Of a DNA stretch of 64,000 nucleotides, positions 47,301 through 56,771 are shown one piece after another. Location of the stretch: contig QCIK01000002.1 of assembly GCA_003216715.1 (NCBI GenBank), positions 1 through 64,000 on the forward strand, written 5' to 3'. This DNA is from Prochlorococcus sp. AG-402-L09. Its GTDB lineage: Bacteria > Cyanobacteriota > Cyanobacteriia > PCC-6307 > Cyanobiaceae. The position numbers and the translations under genes are program-made. The notes beneath the pieces were generated by a model. That model saw only the letters and a program-made list of their open reading frames with translations, was not told the origin of the DNA and ran no database searches. Position 1 is the stretch's first letter; each line of letters begins with the position of its first letter.

Positions 47301-47342
47301 AATATTAAAAAAATTTTTTAATATATTTCAAATGAAAATTTA

Positions 47343-47594
47343 TTAAACTTCAAGTCTGAAACCTTTATCTAAAAGTTGTTGATATGTGAGTCTTGCTTGA
47401 AACGCAAGGATCTCAATGGGTTCTTTGTCGTCTCTTTGCATGATAAAAAAGTGGTTGTCATCCCCTTTTCTAGCAAAAATGACAATTTCCGATCCTCTTA
47501 CTAGTCTCCAATTTTCTTGATTCTTATGCTCAGATAATGGTCCTAAATCCCATGGAGCCTTCTCTGGATACTTTTCTCTTTTTACCCTTGGCAT
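47343..47594 (-). CDS. Tandem small protein A (83 aa)
   Basis: It shares with the next gene upstream (47662-47916) the order KYPE-x-x-PWDL, a beta-rich middle (GSEIVIFARKGDDNHFFIM; QRDDKEPIEI) and an end ARLTYQQLLDKGFRLEV. The pair looks like a tandem duplication with much divergence. Unknown function. Confidence 0.65.
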   Translation of the reverse strand: MPRVKREKYPEKAPWDLGPLSEHKNQENWRLVRGSEIVIFARKGDDNHFFIMQRDDKEPIEILAFQARLTYQQLLDKGFRLEV

Positions 47595-47661
47595 GTATTA
47601 AAAGTGACTATATCTTTAAGCCTACACTTATGCTCTTCAACGTCAAGAATTAGTTTTTTAA

Positions 47662-47916
47662 TCAGGAAAAGGCAGCCAATGAATAGCCCTCGTCAAACAA
47701 TCTTTGGTAAGTGAATCTGGCTTCATATTCTTTATATGCCGTTCTTTTACCATCATTTCTTTGTATGTATACATAATTATTGTCTATACGACTCCTTGTG
47801 AATGTATAGACGATGTCTGCCTTGGATAGCATCCATTTAATTGATTTGCATTTACTTTGATCGATAGTTGTTAAATCCCATGGGATATTCTCCGGATATT
47901 TTTCTTGTAGGGTCAT
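47662..47916 (-). CDS. Tandem small protein B (84 aa)
   Basis: MTLQEKYPENIPWDLTTID, then KADIVYTFTRSRIDNNYVY, QRNDGKRTAYKEYEARFTY and QRLFDEGYSLAAFS, matching protein A block by block. It is transcribed first of the two with a 67-bp gap. Confidence 0.65.
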   Translation of the reverse strand: MTLQEKYPENIPWDLTTIDQSKCKSIKWMLSKADIVYTFTRSRIDNNYVYIQRNDGKRTAYKEYEARFTYQRLFDEGYSLAAFS

Positions 47917-48020
47917 TTAAAAAGATATGTTTTTTTAATTTATGGTATAAAAACCTTGTAGACATGAGAATAAATACTGTTTTTGCTTAAATAATATCTA
48001 TTTGATGATGTTTATTCAAT

Positions 48021-48140
48021 TTATAAAATCATTGTATTGACTGCAAGATTTGAAAAGATATCTACCCATACAAAATTATTATCTTGTCCAACCCTATGAA
48101 ATCTTTTTAATTCATCTAAGAAATTTATAAAGACGACACT
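48021..48140 (-). pseudogene. Start-less frame, probable gene remnant
   Basis: A 39-codon opening without a start codon reads FINFLDELKRFHRVGQDNN then FVWVDIFSNLAVNTMIL. The N-F-V-W-x-D-I block is like the end of the protein at 47100-47300, so this may be the decayed end of a related gene. Bases 47917-48313 hold nothing else I recognise. Confidence 0.35.
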
Positions 48141-48313
48141 TTAATCTTTTCCTAGAAATTCTCCATATTATTTGTAATTGATATTGAATATTTTTTTATT
48201 CACCTTATTGCATTTTTCAAGTTGATATATGAGCACCTCTTTTTTTTCATTGATTTCTTAAGAAAAGAAGTTAATGAAGCGACTTTGCTCGACATCTTCC
48301 TATTGATATATAT

Positions 48314-48916
48314 ATGAGATTACTTGGACTTGATAAGGATTGTTTCTCTAGCTGGTGGGCAAAGTTACCAGAGGGATCAACAATGGTTGTGCAGCCTAAA
48401 ATTGCTGGCTGCGCAATAGGACTTAGATATAAATATGGACAATTAGTAGATGCCTATTCTCGTGAGGATAATGAGATTATTGAAAACATTAGGAATATTA
48501 ATGCTATTCCTTTGAGTATTGATGACTCTCTAAAAGTTGAAGTTGAGTTGGAGGGAGTTTTATATACCCCTTTTTCTAATTCAAAGATTACACTCGAGAA
48601 ATTGCTTTCGAACTCTTTCTCGAAAATTGACAATAGGACCTCTCTTTTATTTAAAGCATTTCAAATTTTTTGCTCAGAAAGGGATGAATTGTCAGATTTG
48701 ACCCAACTTCAAAACTGGGGTTTCGATGTCCCTATAACTCTAAGAACTGATGATCCTAGGCAAGTCAAAAGATGGCATTCTCAATGGATCAAGAATGAAT
48801 TGTTTTCAAATCTTCCTACCAATGGAATCGTCGCTAAATGTAATTCTTCTTTGACTAAGAATTTTTTGGGTGTTAGTCCTTCCTCTCCTAATTGGGCTTT
48901 GGCTTTAACTAGATAA
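48314..48916 (+). CDS. LigA adenylation-domain-like protein, second degenerate paralog (200 aa)
   Basis: VQPKIAGCAIGLRYKYGQL (Lys29) stands for KxDG with Asp replaced by Ala31; DAYSREDNEIIENIRNINA stands for the T-R-G-D-G...NIRTI block; VEVELEGVLY for the RGEV strand; and LPTNGIVAKCNS (Lys175) for DGVVxK, followed by SPNWALAL as in PRWAxAxK. The C-terminal 34 residues align without gaps with the paralog at 43444-44130. The ATG at 48314 begins MRLLGLDKDCFSSWW. Enzymatic activity is doubtful because of the lost Asp. Confidence 0.65.
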   Translation: MRLLGLDKDCFSSWWAKLPEGSTMVVQPKIAGCAIGLRYKYGQLVDAYSREDNEIIENIRNINAIPLSIDDSLKVEVELEGVLYTPFSNSKITLEKLLSNSFSKIDNRTSLLFKAFQIFCSERDELSDLTQLQNWGFDVPITLRTDDPRQVKRWHSQWIKNELFSNLPTNGIVAKCNSSLTKNFLGVSPSSPNWALALTR

Positions 48917-49054
48917 ATGTTTGATTAATCATTTTGATCGTAGATTTGAACATGTTCTTGTTGTTTTTTAATAGTCTCGATTCAGTTATCTTTGTTTAGA
49001 TTGCCAAATAAGCTCAATGAAAATATTCTTTATTTAATTGCTCCAATTCTTAAT

Positions 49055-49234
49055 ATGACCTTTACTGACAAGCAAATGTTTGAAGCAATAGAGGCAAATG
49101 CCGATGTCAAACTTTGTTTTGAAAAAATTTCTTTAGCATGTATGGAATTAAAAAGTAAGACCGGCTGCCCTAATGATGATGTTGATCGATTTCTTGAATT
49201 TGCTATTGGTAAGTGGGCTGATTCACATTCATAA
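49055..49234 (+). CDS. TxCPN-motif small helical protein, paralog 2 (59 aa)
   Basis: I start at MTFTDKQMFEAIEANADVK (49055); the longer frame from a TTG at 48992 aligns with nothing in the paralogs. It has ISLACMELKSKTGCPNDDV and then FLEFAIGKWADSHS, matching 41382-41552 and 60183-60362. Confidence 0.6.
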   Translation: MTFTDKQMFEAIEANADVKLCFEKISLACMELKSKTGCPNDDVDRFLEFAIGKWADSHS

Positions 49235-49393
49235 CCCTAATATGATCCTTATTTGCAATATCTTTGACTTTCATTAGGGTTATTCTTTTTTTTTATCCAT
49301 TAAGCTTACAAATTTGTTTATATTTGGAAATAGTAAGTAGGGGTATTGCCTAATCTGTTTGAATAGAAATTATCGACTGTTTTTTTTGTATGA

Positions 49394-49639
49394 ATGAATA
49401 ATTTTTTCTCAAAAATTTATTTAGGACTTTTGGCTTTAGGTTTTACTACAATATCCCTTCAATTACTCCCTATTTCTAGGAAAGCCTCAATCTGGAATCG
49501 TTGCTTAAGAAAAACATCGGAGACATTGAGTCAAGTCAAAGCTGTTAAGAAAATGAATGATGAGAGTAAGGAAGTTTTATCAGTGATGATATGTAATGGT
49601 GCTGTATTTGAACCCAAATTCAAGTCGAATATCCAATAA
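49394..49639 (+). CDS. Small anchored or secreted protein (81 aa)
   Basis: An N-terminal hydrophobic segment (IYLGLLALGFTTISLQLLP) is followed by ISRKASIWNRCLRKTSETL and a second Cys in MICNGAVFE. The layout matches the protein at 6457-6720. Possibly a family of exported proteins with one disulfide. Confidence 0.6.
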   Translation: MNNFFSKIYLGLLALGFTTISLQLLPISRKASIWNRCLRKTSETLSQVKAVKKMNDESKEVLSVMICNGAVFEPKFKSNIQ

Positions 49640-50075
49640 TGTTTGGGTATTTTTTTCTAGAATATTTGATTTCCATCCATTTTAAAAAAATTACGTTCCA
49701 TAGCTCTTCGTCCGATTTAATAGGAATAATAAATCTAAAGGTATGGTTCAAAGTAATTATTTCTTGTTGATACTAGGAATTCAATAAATTACCTAATAAT
49801 CCAGTAAATGCTAAAGGATGTATATAGATGCAGTACAAATCAGTTGATTTTAAGAGATATTCATTATTTGTTGTAATAAGTAATTTTTTCTGATTCACGC
49901 TCCAACAAATATTCAAAACTAAAGCTTTATATATTGATCGATTTGATTTTATGAACTTTTCAATTTGCTCTTAGCAGTCTTTAAGGAAGCATAGATTTTT
50001 TCTTATTTTATAAATATATCCTGTTATTGCTTGCGATTGACCGTTTTGTATTAGCCAAATGATCTGTAAAATCAT
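49640..50075. other. Intergenic region, nothing recognised
   Basis: AT-rich, no convincing frame on either strand, no repeat seen. Confidence 0.5.
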
Positions 50076-50189
50076 TTATTTTACTACATGCCAAAAAGGA
50101 ACTTTCCTATAAATCAATTGTCCTAACCATGAATAATTTTCCGTATAACCTTGAATTCCTGAGTTTAATCTAGAAGCTTCTGTTCCCAT
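50076..50189 (-). CDS. Possible small protein (37 aa)
   Basis: MGTEASRLNSGIQGYTENY then SWLGQLIYRKVPFWHVVK. The composition is balanced with several aromatic residues, unlike random AT-rich frames, but there is no clear ribosome site. No family known. Confidence 0.4.
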   Translation of the reverse strand: MGTEASRLNSGIQGYTENYSWLGQLIYRKVPFWHVVK

Positions 50190-50278
50190 TATTTTTACCT
50201 TTAATGTCTAGGACTAATGTAAATATTGTAAGTTTGTTAATTATAAGTTAGTATTATAAGTACAACCATTTATTTATC

Positions 50279-50635
50279 ATGCTCACTGGTAAGGATTTAT
50301 TAGCCAAGGTCAAAGACTTGGGAGATGTCTCAAAATCTGATCTTGTTAAAGCTTGTGGATATGTTTCCACCAAGAAAGGAGGCGGAGAACGTCTTAACTA
50401 TACTGCTTTTTATGAAGCACTTCTAGAAGCTAAAGGTGTAAACCTAGCAGCTGAAAGTGCTGGTGGTATTGGTAAAGGTGGTAGAAAGCTTAGTTATGTG
50501 GCTACTGTCCAAGGAAATGGAAACCTATTGATAGGAAAGGCCTATACAGCCCTTTTAGATCTCAAGCCTGGTGATAATTTTGAGATTAAGATGGGACGTA
50601 AAGGATTCCGTTTGGTTCCAGAAGGAGAAGGTTAA
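50279..50635 (+). CDS. cyAbrB transcriptional regulator
   Basis: 118 residues. The N-terminal part (LLAKVKDLGDVSKSDLVKA, CGYVSTKKGGGERLNYTAF) and the C-terminal AbrB-like swapped-hairpin (LLIGKAYTALLDLKPGDNF, then EIKMGRKGFRLVP) are those of the cyanobacterial AbrB family, which acts globally on carbon and nitrogen genes. Cyanobacteria usually have two, and I do not assign clade A or B. It stands alone with a strong terminator. Confidence 0.85.
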   Translation: MLTGKDLLAKVKDLGDVSKSDLVKACGYVSTKKGGGERLNYTAFYEALLEAKGVNLAAESAGGIGKGGRKLSYVATVQGNGNLLIGKAYTALLDLKPGDNFEIKMGRKGFRLVPEGEG

Positions 50636-50667
50636 TCTTTAAAAAACTGAATCAAAACATTTAGATT

Positions 50668-50702
50668 TAGCCGAGAAGCATATCTGCCTCTCGGCTTTTT
50701 TA
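50668..50702 (+). terminator. Terminator of the cyAbrB gene
   Basis: AGCCGAGA...CTCTCGGCT with a run of T, about 33 bp after the stop codon. Confidence 0.9.
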
Positions 50703-51174
50703 TTTGCTTAATTTTCCTAGTTAAATTTGTCTGATTACTCATCTATATTTTATTTACCTAGCGAGATCTTTCTCCTCTTTTTTACAGCTTTTTCCGTTTT
50801 GTACTTAGAGGATTCTTGCTTTTTAAGCTTCTTTTTTTTTGACTTTTAATGAAATTTTGTTTTTTTTTGCAAATATAATTGCATATACCATTTTAAATTT
50901 AATATTTTTTTGTATTTTCATGATTCTTTCTCATTTGAATTTTAAGTATGATATTTGTTTGCTTTGAAGCTTTTGGTCATGTGAAAAACTAGGTTCTTTA
51001 TTACAGATGATCTTTTTTATTTGAGATAAAACCTTGTTCAGCATTCTATTTTATTGAGCGGTTCCTTTTCTTTGATCAGGTATACACTCTTTTTTATCTT
51101 GTCTCTAATTAGTTATATTCACATTCTGATATCTAATTGCGTTATCCTTATGACCTTGTATGTATCTTTAATTC
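50703..51174. other. Intergenic region, nothing recognised
   Basis: About 470 AT-rich bases with long T-runs and only very short open frames. No gene, repeat or RNA fold that I can support. Confidence 0.5.
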
Positions 51175-51387
51175 TTGTTTGATCCGCTTTATGACGAAAT
51201 TGTAACTAATAGTTCAGACTTATGGGTTTATCTTGTGCGACATTTTTTTATTGAGCTTGTTTTACCATTGGCTATTTTTGTTGCCGTAATGCTTACTCTG
51301 TTTGTGAATTGGAATTGGATACCTATTTCAAGAATTGAGCGTGAGAGGGGTCTTAGTCTTGAGGCAGTTAAAAAGGATCTATTTTAA
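51175..51387 (+). CDS. Small membrane protein (70 aa, TTG start)
   Basis: After FDPLYDEIVTNSSDLWVYL comes a hydrophobic helix (about 27-46) and the end WIPISRIERERGLSLEAVK. One span with an ordered cytoplasmic tail. No family known. Confidence 0.5.
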   Translation: MFDPLYDEIVTNSSDLWVYLVRHFFIELVLPLAIFVAVMLTLFVNWNWIPISRIERERGLSLEAVKKDLF

Positions 51388-51465
51388 TAAGTTAACTTTT
51401 AATTATTTTTTCGGCATCCATACTTATTGATTAGCTTTGTTCGTAATTATTCAAATAACTAAAGC

Positions 51466-51570
51466 TCATTTTATATTTCTTGTATTAGCTTGTATTCCAA
51501 AATATATGGATAAACCAATCAAAAGAATAACAAGTAATGAACTGCTACTTCCTAGGATTTCTATAAGCAT
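51466..51570 (-). CDS. Very small membrane protein (34 aa)
   Basis: MLIEILGSSSSLLVILLIG then LSIYFGIQANTRNIK. One helix with a basic end; layout like small photosystem subunits but not matched to any. Confidence 0.45.
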   Translation of the reverse strand: MLIEILGSSSSLLVILLIGLSIYFGIQANTRNIK

Positions 51571-51912
51571 ATTTAGCTTAGATATCTAAGATCTTATTTT
51601 ACATTTCTAAACGGTTCCTAGGTATTGGATCTATCCTCTCATCAACTGATGTTACAAATAAAATATAAAAGGACTGTGTTTGACAAAATTCACAAATTAT
51701 ATTGAGAGTAGTCGTGGGTAAAGCATAAAATAATTATTACTAATTGAATAATCGTCTGATAGCTTAAAATTTATAAATACAATTTTTTTCTAATTGGCCA
51801 ATTGGTTAGTAATTTAAGAATCAAGTTATTGTTGGATTACGAATTAATATCGTACTATTAAAGATTTAAATAATTGCTGCACTTAGAATTATGAAATCAG
51901 TTTTATGTAAAT
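51571..51912. other. Intergenic region, nothing recognised
   Basis: About 340 AT-rich bases. I see no supported gene, repeat or terminator. Confidence 0.5.
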
Positions 51913-52335
51913 TCAGTAAAATTGACTATTCTCGCTAACTGGCTGCCATACCTTTCCTTTTAATGTCAGTGATAACCTTCTTCCCAATAAAAGGAATGGA
52001 AATAAAAAATTAGTCATCTTGTTAGAGGTAAAAATTATTCTGAGTACTTCTAACAGTGAGTCGCTTGGCTCCTTGATCTCAGAGCAAATCCAATTAATTG
52101 CATCCGCACCATGCATGATATTTTCATCAATGATTAGAATCGCTCCTTTATTCAAGTCATATCCTTGGTTATAAAGTTGAGTTAATAGGGATAGATTTTT
52201 TCTTCCATCTAGTATTTCTAATTCAGGAATACAGCTTTTTAATTCAATTAATTGTGCAAAGTGATTGCAAAATGGACATTCACCATCATATATAAATAAA
52301 CTTTTATATGGCATGATTATTTTTATTTTAGACAT
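51913..52335 (-). CDS. DUF393 (DCC family) thiol-disulfide oxidoreductase-like protein
   Basis: The motif YDGECPFCNHFAQLIE (about 16-31) gives the DxxCxxC start of the family, followed by GADAINWICSEI in the conserved middle. The fold is thioredoxin-like; the partner is unknown. A Met at residue 8 (MPYKSLFIYDGE) is an equally good start (52314). Confidence 0.8.
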   Translation of the reverse strand: MSKIKIIMPYKSLFIYDGECPFCNHFAQLIELKSCIPELEILDGRKNLSLLTQLYNQGYDLNKGAILIIDENIMHGADAINWICSEIKEPSDSLLEVLRIIFTSNKMTNFLFPFLLLGRRLSLTLKGKVWQPVSENSQFY

Positions 52336-52591
52336 TGTACATACACTTAGTCTGAAAACGTGTCAAATAAAGTAAAAAAATGTGATTATGCTTCAAAAAA
52401 TAAGCAGTAAACATATTTTTTTATCAGATATTTTGGGCTTTGTCTCAATTTCAATTTAATGGGTTACTGATCTTGATAGACATTAGACAATATAAAACTA
52501 CAAAAGCTTTATCGATTAACACATAATTTATATTAACTTATGCTTGTAGTTGATTACTTATTCATGTTTGTCAACAATAGTATTTTTAGCT

Positions 52592-52759
52592 TCAGCTTTT
52601 GAAAACGTTGCTCTTTACATTTTCTTCTTGTATCTGAGGTCGTAATAAAGACATAGGAAGTGCTGTAACTATTGCGAATGAAAGAACAAGGATTAAATCT
52701 GTTGTGAAATGGCTTATACCTAGTTCTGAGTGAGCAAGAGCAAAGTTCAGTAATGACAT
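52592..52759 (-). CDS. Small membrane protein (55 aa)
   Basis: MSLLNFALAHSELGISHFT, then a helix (DLILVLSFAIVTALPMSLL) and a polar tail. I choose the ATG at 52759 over one eight codons upstream. Not recognised. Confidence 0.5.
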   Translation of the reverse strand: MSLLNFALAHSELGISHFTTDLILVLSFAIVTALPMSLLRPQIQEENVKSNVFKS

Positions 52760-52987
52760 TTTGTTGTATTCAATACTGATCAATATTATTTTAATTTGTA
52801 TATAAATTTATATTGTGTAGTAAAAATTATTGGTATAAAATAAGATTCTTCTAATATTGATAACTATATACTTACTCATTCATGTTTAACCTTTTCATCA
52901 AGTATTGGTGAAAAACCTCAATTGCCCTAAAAGTACTTTATTATTTATAAAGCAAACTTTTGGAAAGGATTTGTACATATCGGAGTT

Positions 52988-53221
52988 ATGATGAGAATCG
53001 TTGCCTATGTTCGTTATTCAAATGCATCAATAATGTTTGATTGGCATATCTTGTTGGGTGCGCTCATTTTTTTTATACTTTGTGGAATCTTGATATTTCA
53101 AAATCTGATTTGGGAGGAGGAAGACTATTCAAGAAATAAAAAATGGTACAAATGGAAAGATTCGGCTATTAAGGCAAATAAAGGTAATTTATCTGGAATT
53201 TACCCAAGATCAAAAGAATAA
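52988..53221 (+). CDS. Small membrane protein (77 aa)
   Basis: The hydrophobic segment WHILLGALIFFILCGILIF is followed by a Trp-rich basic tail (EEEDYSRNKKWYKWKDSAI). A Met just before the helix (MFDWHILLG) is an alternative start. Function unknown. Confidence 0.55.
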   Translation: MMRIVAYVRYSNASIMFDWHILLGALIFFILCGILIFQNLIWEEEDYSRNKKWYKWKDSAIKANKGNLSGIYPRSKE

Positions 53222-53309
53222 TTAAATACGATTTCTGATTTATCTAACTATCCAGTCTTAACCAAATAGTTTTTTGATAACTGGTTTTTGGGTTTAACAT
53301 AATTCTTGC

Positions 53310-54659
53310 TTGTCGGAACGAAACCAGATAAAAAGAGAGAGGAATTTGTTTGGCTCTAGCTCAGATATGAATGAAATCAAATGTCCTGAATGTGGTAGTA
53401 CGATCAGCATTGATGAAGATAGTTATTCAAATATCATTATGCAGGTAAGAGATCAGGAGTTTGAGGATGAGATGAAGAAAAGACTTGAACTTCTTGAAAG
53501 GGATAAACAGAAATCCGTTGATCTTGCCATTAAAAATATTAGATTACAAATGCAAGAGGCAGCATTTATAAATGAAAAAAAAATGCAAGGCCTTCAGTCT
53601 CAATTGATTGCTGCCCAGGCTGAAAAAACAATGACTGTGAATAAGATTAAGCATAACTTCGAAAAAGAAAGAGACTCACTTGAGTATTTATTGGAGAAAA
53701 CAAGAGAAAAGAATGAATTTGATAAAAAACTTGCAGTATCTGACGCAATTACTGAATTAAAAGAAGGGTATGAAAAACTCAAAAATAATTTAGATAAGGT
53801 TGAACTGCAGAAGGAATTATCTGAAAAATCCATAAAAATGAGATATGAGATCCAATTAAAAGATCGAGATGATTTAATTGAGAGACTTCGTGATATGAAA
53901 ATAAAATTATCCACCAAAATGGTTGGTGAGTCACTTGAGCAACATTGCGAAAATGAATTTAATCGATTAAGGGCTACAGCGTTTCCTAATGCATTTTTTG
54001 ACAAAGATAATGATGCTAGTTGTGGTAGCAAAGGTGATTATATTTTCCGTGATTGTGATAGTGAAGGCAACGAAATAGTATCTATTATGTTTGAGATGAA
54101 AAACGAAAGTGATAGCACCTCTACCAAGAAAAAGAATGAGGATTTTCTTAAGGAGTTAAACAAAGATCGTATAGAAAAAAATTGTGAATATGCTGTGTTA
54201 GTTTCTTTATTAGAATCTGATAATGACTTATTTAATTCTGGTATTGTTGACTTTTCATTTCGGTATCCAAAAATGTATGTTGTTCGTCCTCAATGCTTTA
54301 TACCAATAATTTCTTTATTAAGGAATGCATCACTTAAGGCGCTTGAGTATAAATCAGAACTAGCTGCTATAAAAGAGCAGAATATTGATATCACAAATTT
54401 TGAAAATAGCCTAGAACTATTTAAGGATTCCTTTGGTAAAAATTATGCTCTAGCTTCAAAACGTTTTGAAACAGCAATTATGGAGATTGATAAATCTATT
54501 AATCACTTGCAAAAAACCAAAGATGCTTTACTTGGCGCTGATAGAAACCTTAGATTAGCTAATGATAAAGCTCAAGAAGTTTCGGTTAAAAGATTGACCA
54601 GAAATAATCCTACAATGAGAGAAAAATTTAACTCAATGAGAAAAAGTGATGCTGCATAA
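53310..54659 (+). CDS. DUF2130 protein with coiled coil and restriction-endonuclease-like domain
   Basis: 449 residues. After [15 protein letters not shown] (one CxxC pair) a long coiled coil spans about residues 45-205. Then comes the DUF2130 domain: [27 protein letters not shown] and [13 protein letters not shown], which place Glu, Asp and Glu-x-Lys as in PD-(D/E)XK nucleases. [19 protein letters not shown] is also typical. Its role is unknown; DNA binding or cutting is inferred from the fold. The next gene, 40 bp on, encodes a GIY-YIG-type domain. Confidence 0.8.
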   Translation: MSERNQIKRERNLFGSSSDMNEIKCPECGSTISIDEDSYSNIIMQVRDQEFEDEMKKRLELLERDKQKSVDLAIKNIRLQMQEAAFINEKKMQGLQSQLIAAQAEKTMTVNKIKHNFEKERDSLEYLLEKTREKNEFDKKLAVSDAITELKEGYEKLKNNLDKVELQKELSEKSIKMRYEIQLKDRDDLIERLRDMKIKLSTKMVGESLEQHCENEFNRLRATAFPNAFFDKDNDASCGSKGDYIFRDCDSEGNEIVSIMFEMKNESDSTSTKKKNEDFLKELNKDRIEKNCEYAVLVSLLESDNDLFNSGIVDFSFRYPKMYVVRPQCFIPIISLLRNASLKALEYKSELAAIKEQNIDITNFENSLELFKDSFGKNYALASKRFETAIMEIDKSINHLQKTKDALLGADRNLRLANDKAQEVSVKRLTRNNPTMREKFNSMRKSDAA

Positions 54660-54699
54660 TTCCCTTATTAATCATTAATAAGTAAGAGTTTAAAATTAT

Positions 54700-55239
54700 A
54701 TGAGTGGTTGGCTTTACTTAATAAGGAATAGAGATTTATATAAGATTGGCATAACAAAAAACTTTGAGAATAGGATGAGACAACTAAAGCCAGATTGTGT
54801 TGTTGCTAAATTTTATACGGGTGATTTTGTGAAATTAGAAAAAGAGTTGCATAATCGCTATAAAAAGTTTAGAATCCCTCAAACTGAGTATTTTAGATTA
54901 GAAAATTCTCATATTAAAGAGATAAAAAAAAGAATTTCCATACTTAATTATCCATTAAGTTTAACTTTAGGAATTTGTATAAAATCAATATTATTATTAT
55001 TATTTATATTTATTCTTACATTAGTAGTTATATCTTTATATATTAATGACTTAAATATGGCTATATTTAAGTCTCTTTTTTGGATTGAGCGAATTTCATT
55101 TGGACTAGCCTTTATTTCTTTGTTCGTTTATTCAGGTAAATATTTAAGTTTTTGGAATGAATTAAAATATAGATCCACAAGATTTATTATTTTTCTTTTC
55201 TTTTCTTTCTTATTTCGTCTTGCTGCTTTCTTTTTCTAA
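54700..55239 (+). CDS. GIY-YIG (T5orf172/MUG113-like) domain fused to membrane helices
   Basis: Residues 1-85 form the domain: GWLYLIRNRDLYKIGITKN starts with the two short strands (YLI and YKIGIT), followed by LEKELHNRYKKFRIPQTEY and FRL, the usual T5orf172 order. Residues about 90-179 hold three or four membrane helices. A nuclease-like domain anchored to a membrane is uncommon. It lies 40 bp after the DUF2130 gene and may be its partner. Confidence 0.75.
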   Translation: MSGWLYLIRNRDLYKIGITKNFENRMRQLKPDCVVAKFYTGDFVKLEKELHNRYKKFRIPQTEYFRLENSHIKEIKKRISILNYPLSLTLGICIKSILLLLFIFILTLVVISLYINDLNMAIFKSLFWIERISFGLAFISLFVYSGKYLSFWNELKYRSTRFIIFLFFSFLFRLAAFFF

Positions 55240-55299
55240 AAATATATTCAATATCAGTGATATATATCAATCTTATAAAATATTTTTGGATCTTTAAAC

Positions 55300-55653
55300 T
55301 TACCACATGTCTTTGCTTGACTCTTCTTCTTGTTGTTGCTTTAGAAGACCAAGTCTTCTATCAAATTCAATCTCTTCTTGACTTTTTTGTTCTACTTTAG
55401 GGTTTTTATTGCATTTTTCTTTCACTTCAAGAATCTTTTTACTTAAGTCTTCTGAGAAATGATCTTTTATCTCTTCCCATGCTTCCTTCTCTTCTGCATT
55501 ACCTACAGTTCCTTTGATTTGATCGATAATTATTTCCTTAACAAATTTTTTTAGATCATTTTCGGTCATAGAGTTAACTCGACTTGATATATACATATCC
55601 TTAAGGGTGTCTAATTCGTTGTCGCTAAGATCCTTATAGGTAAGTTCTTCCAT
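55300..55653 (-). CDS. Charged helical protein (117 aa)
   Basis: MEELTYKDLSDNELDTLKD, then DLKKFVKEIIIDQIKGTVG and EIKDHFSEDLSKKILEVKE, ending in a Gln/Glu-rich coil. I have the impression of a common Prochlorococcus hypothetical with no known function. It converges with the GIY-YIG gene. Confidence 0.65.
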   Translation of the reverse strand: MEELTYKDLSDNELDTLKDMYISSRVNSMTENDLKKFVKEIIIDQIKGTVGNAEEKEAWEEIKDHFSEDLSKKILEVKEKCNKNPKVEQKSQEEIEFDRRLGLLKQQQEEESSKDMW

Positions 55654-55905
55654 TTTTCTGGCTTTAAAAATATTTATAAGCCCATTTAGCCTCTAATACT
55701 ATTGAATTGGGATTAAAACTCAGCACATTCCTTTTTGTTTCCTCTTCATTATTGGTAATAACAGTCTTTTTAAAGCAATTAGCTTGCTCAGTAATCATAG
55801 AAACCTTAAATCTCATGTTGATTTTAAATCTTTCATATATTATGTCAATTATTTTTTAAAACAATATATTTGTCTTAAATGTTGAAAGCTTAACCTTTCA
55901 TGAGT

Positions 55906-56157
55906 TTATTTGTTTTTACGTTCAACCAGAGAATTTATTACAGCTTCAACTAATATTGCTGTAAAGAATAAACTTAGCGATGGAATAAATACAGGATACC
56001 AGAGCTTTTGAAATAAATTATAAAAATATGAGTTCCCATTAACACTTAATACAAAACTAAAAGCTAGAAATAAGGAACCTATTATTAAAATATAGAGATT
56101 ATAAATTAATATGATATCTAATATTTTTTTCCATTTGCCTTCTTTTTCTTTTTCCAT
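55906..56157 (-). CDS. Small two-helix membrane protein (83 aa)
   Basis: A Lys-rich start (MEKEKEGKWKKILDIILIY) leads to helices at about 14-35 and 50-72, and the end is basic (SLVERKNK). Unknown function. Confidence 0.55.
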   Translation of the reverse strand: MEKEKEGKWKKILDIILIYNLYILIIGSLFLAFSFVLSVNGNSYFYNLFQKLWYPVFIPSLSLFFTAILVEAVINSLVERKNK

Positions 56158-56213
56158 TTTTAATTTATTCTTATTGGATTTGAATTTCTATTAATAGTAT
56201 TCTTGCGTAGAAA

Positions 56214-56342
56214 TCAAGAACTTCCCCTGAAGGCATAAAGGTCAATTCCAATTGATTTAAGGTAGAAAGCACCGCCTATAGCAACTACGTTGAGGCAAAA
56301 AACAAAAAACCATACTTTCCATGATTGATTTTTAGAATCCAT
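56214..56342 (-). CDS. Small membrane protein (42 aa)
   Basis: MDSKNQSWKVWFFVFCLNV then a helix, ending KSIGIDLYAFRGSS. Aromatic-rich, one span. Not recognised. Confidence 0.5.
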   Translation of the reverse strand: MDSKNQSWKVWFFVFCLNVVAIGGAFYLKSIGIDLYAFRGSS

Positions 56343-56420
56343 CTCATTTGATAAATTTATCAATACATCTGATTATGTGATGTATTAATAAATTTTAGCT
56401 TTAACAGCATACGAAAAGTG

Positions 56421-56672
56421 TCAACTCAATGCATCAAGATCTCTTCTGTAATGTTTTGAGGACCTGAAATCAATATCATTTGATTTCCAATCTGTATCTT
56501 CTAGCAAGTCCGAATATTTATCATTATTTGATGGAAGTTTTTTTTCTAACCTCCAGCCAGCCTCACTTAAGAAATCTACATAGTCTTTTGAAAATATGTT
56601 TCCTGTGTTTCTTGTTGACTCAATGCATGATCCTATTTGGCCTGCTAACTCTTCCTTTGTTTGTAATGTCAT
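56421..56672 (-). CDS. Small acidic protein (83 aa)
   Basis: MTLQTKEELAGQIGSCIES, then SKDYVDFLSEAGWRLEKKL and a C-terminus rich in Asp, Ser and Arg. Soluble. An opposite-strand frame is its shadow. No known family. Confidence 0.6.
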   Translation of the reverse strand: MTLQTKEELAGQIGSCIESTRNTGNIFSKDYVDFLSEAGWRLEKKLPSNNDKYSDLLEDTDWKSNDIDFRSSKHYRRDLDALS

Positions 56673-56771
56673 CTATTAAAAATCAACTCATTTTGTTCTA
56701 ATCATTTTTTTTTTAAGCTGTTAAGTCAATCTTGTAGTGTTAACCCTCGCTGGAGTGTTTTCAGAGATTAA

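Noticed and set aside
53600-54031. Minus-strand Ser/Leu-rich frame inside the DUF2130 gene
   Set aside because: Composition is the complement of a Lys/Glu-rich coiled coil.
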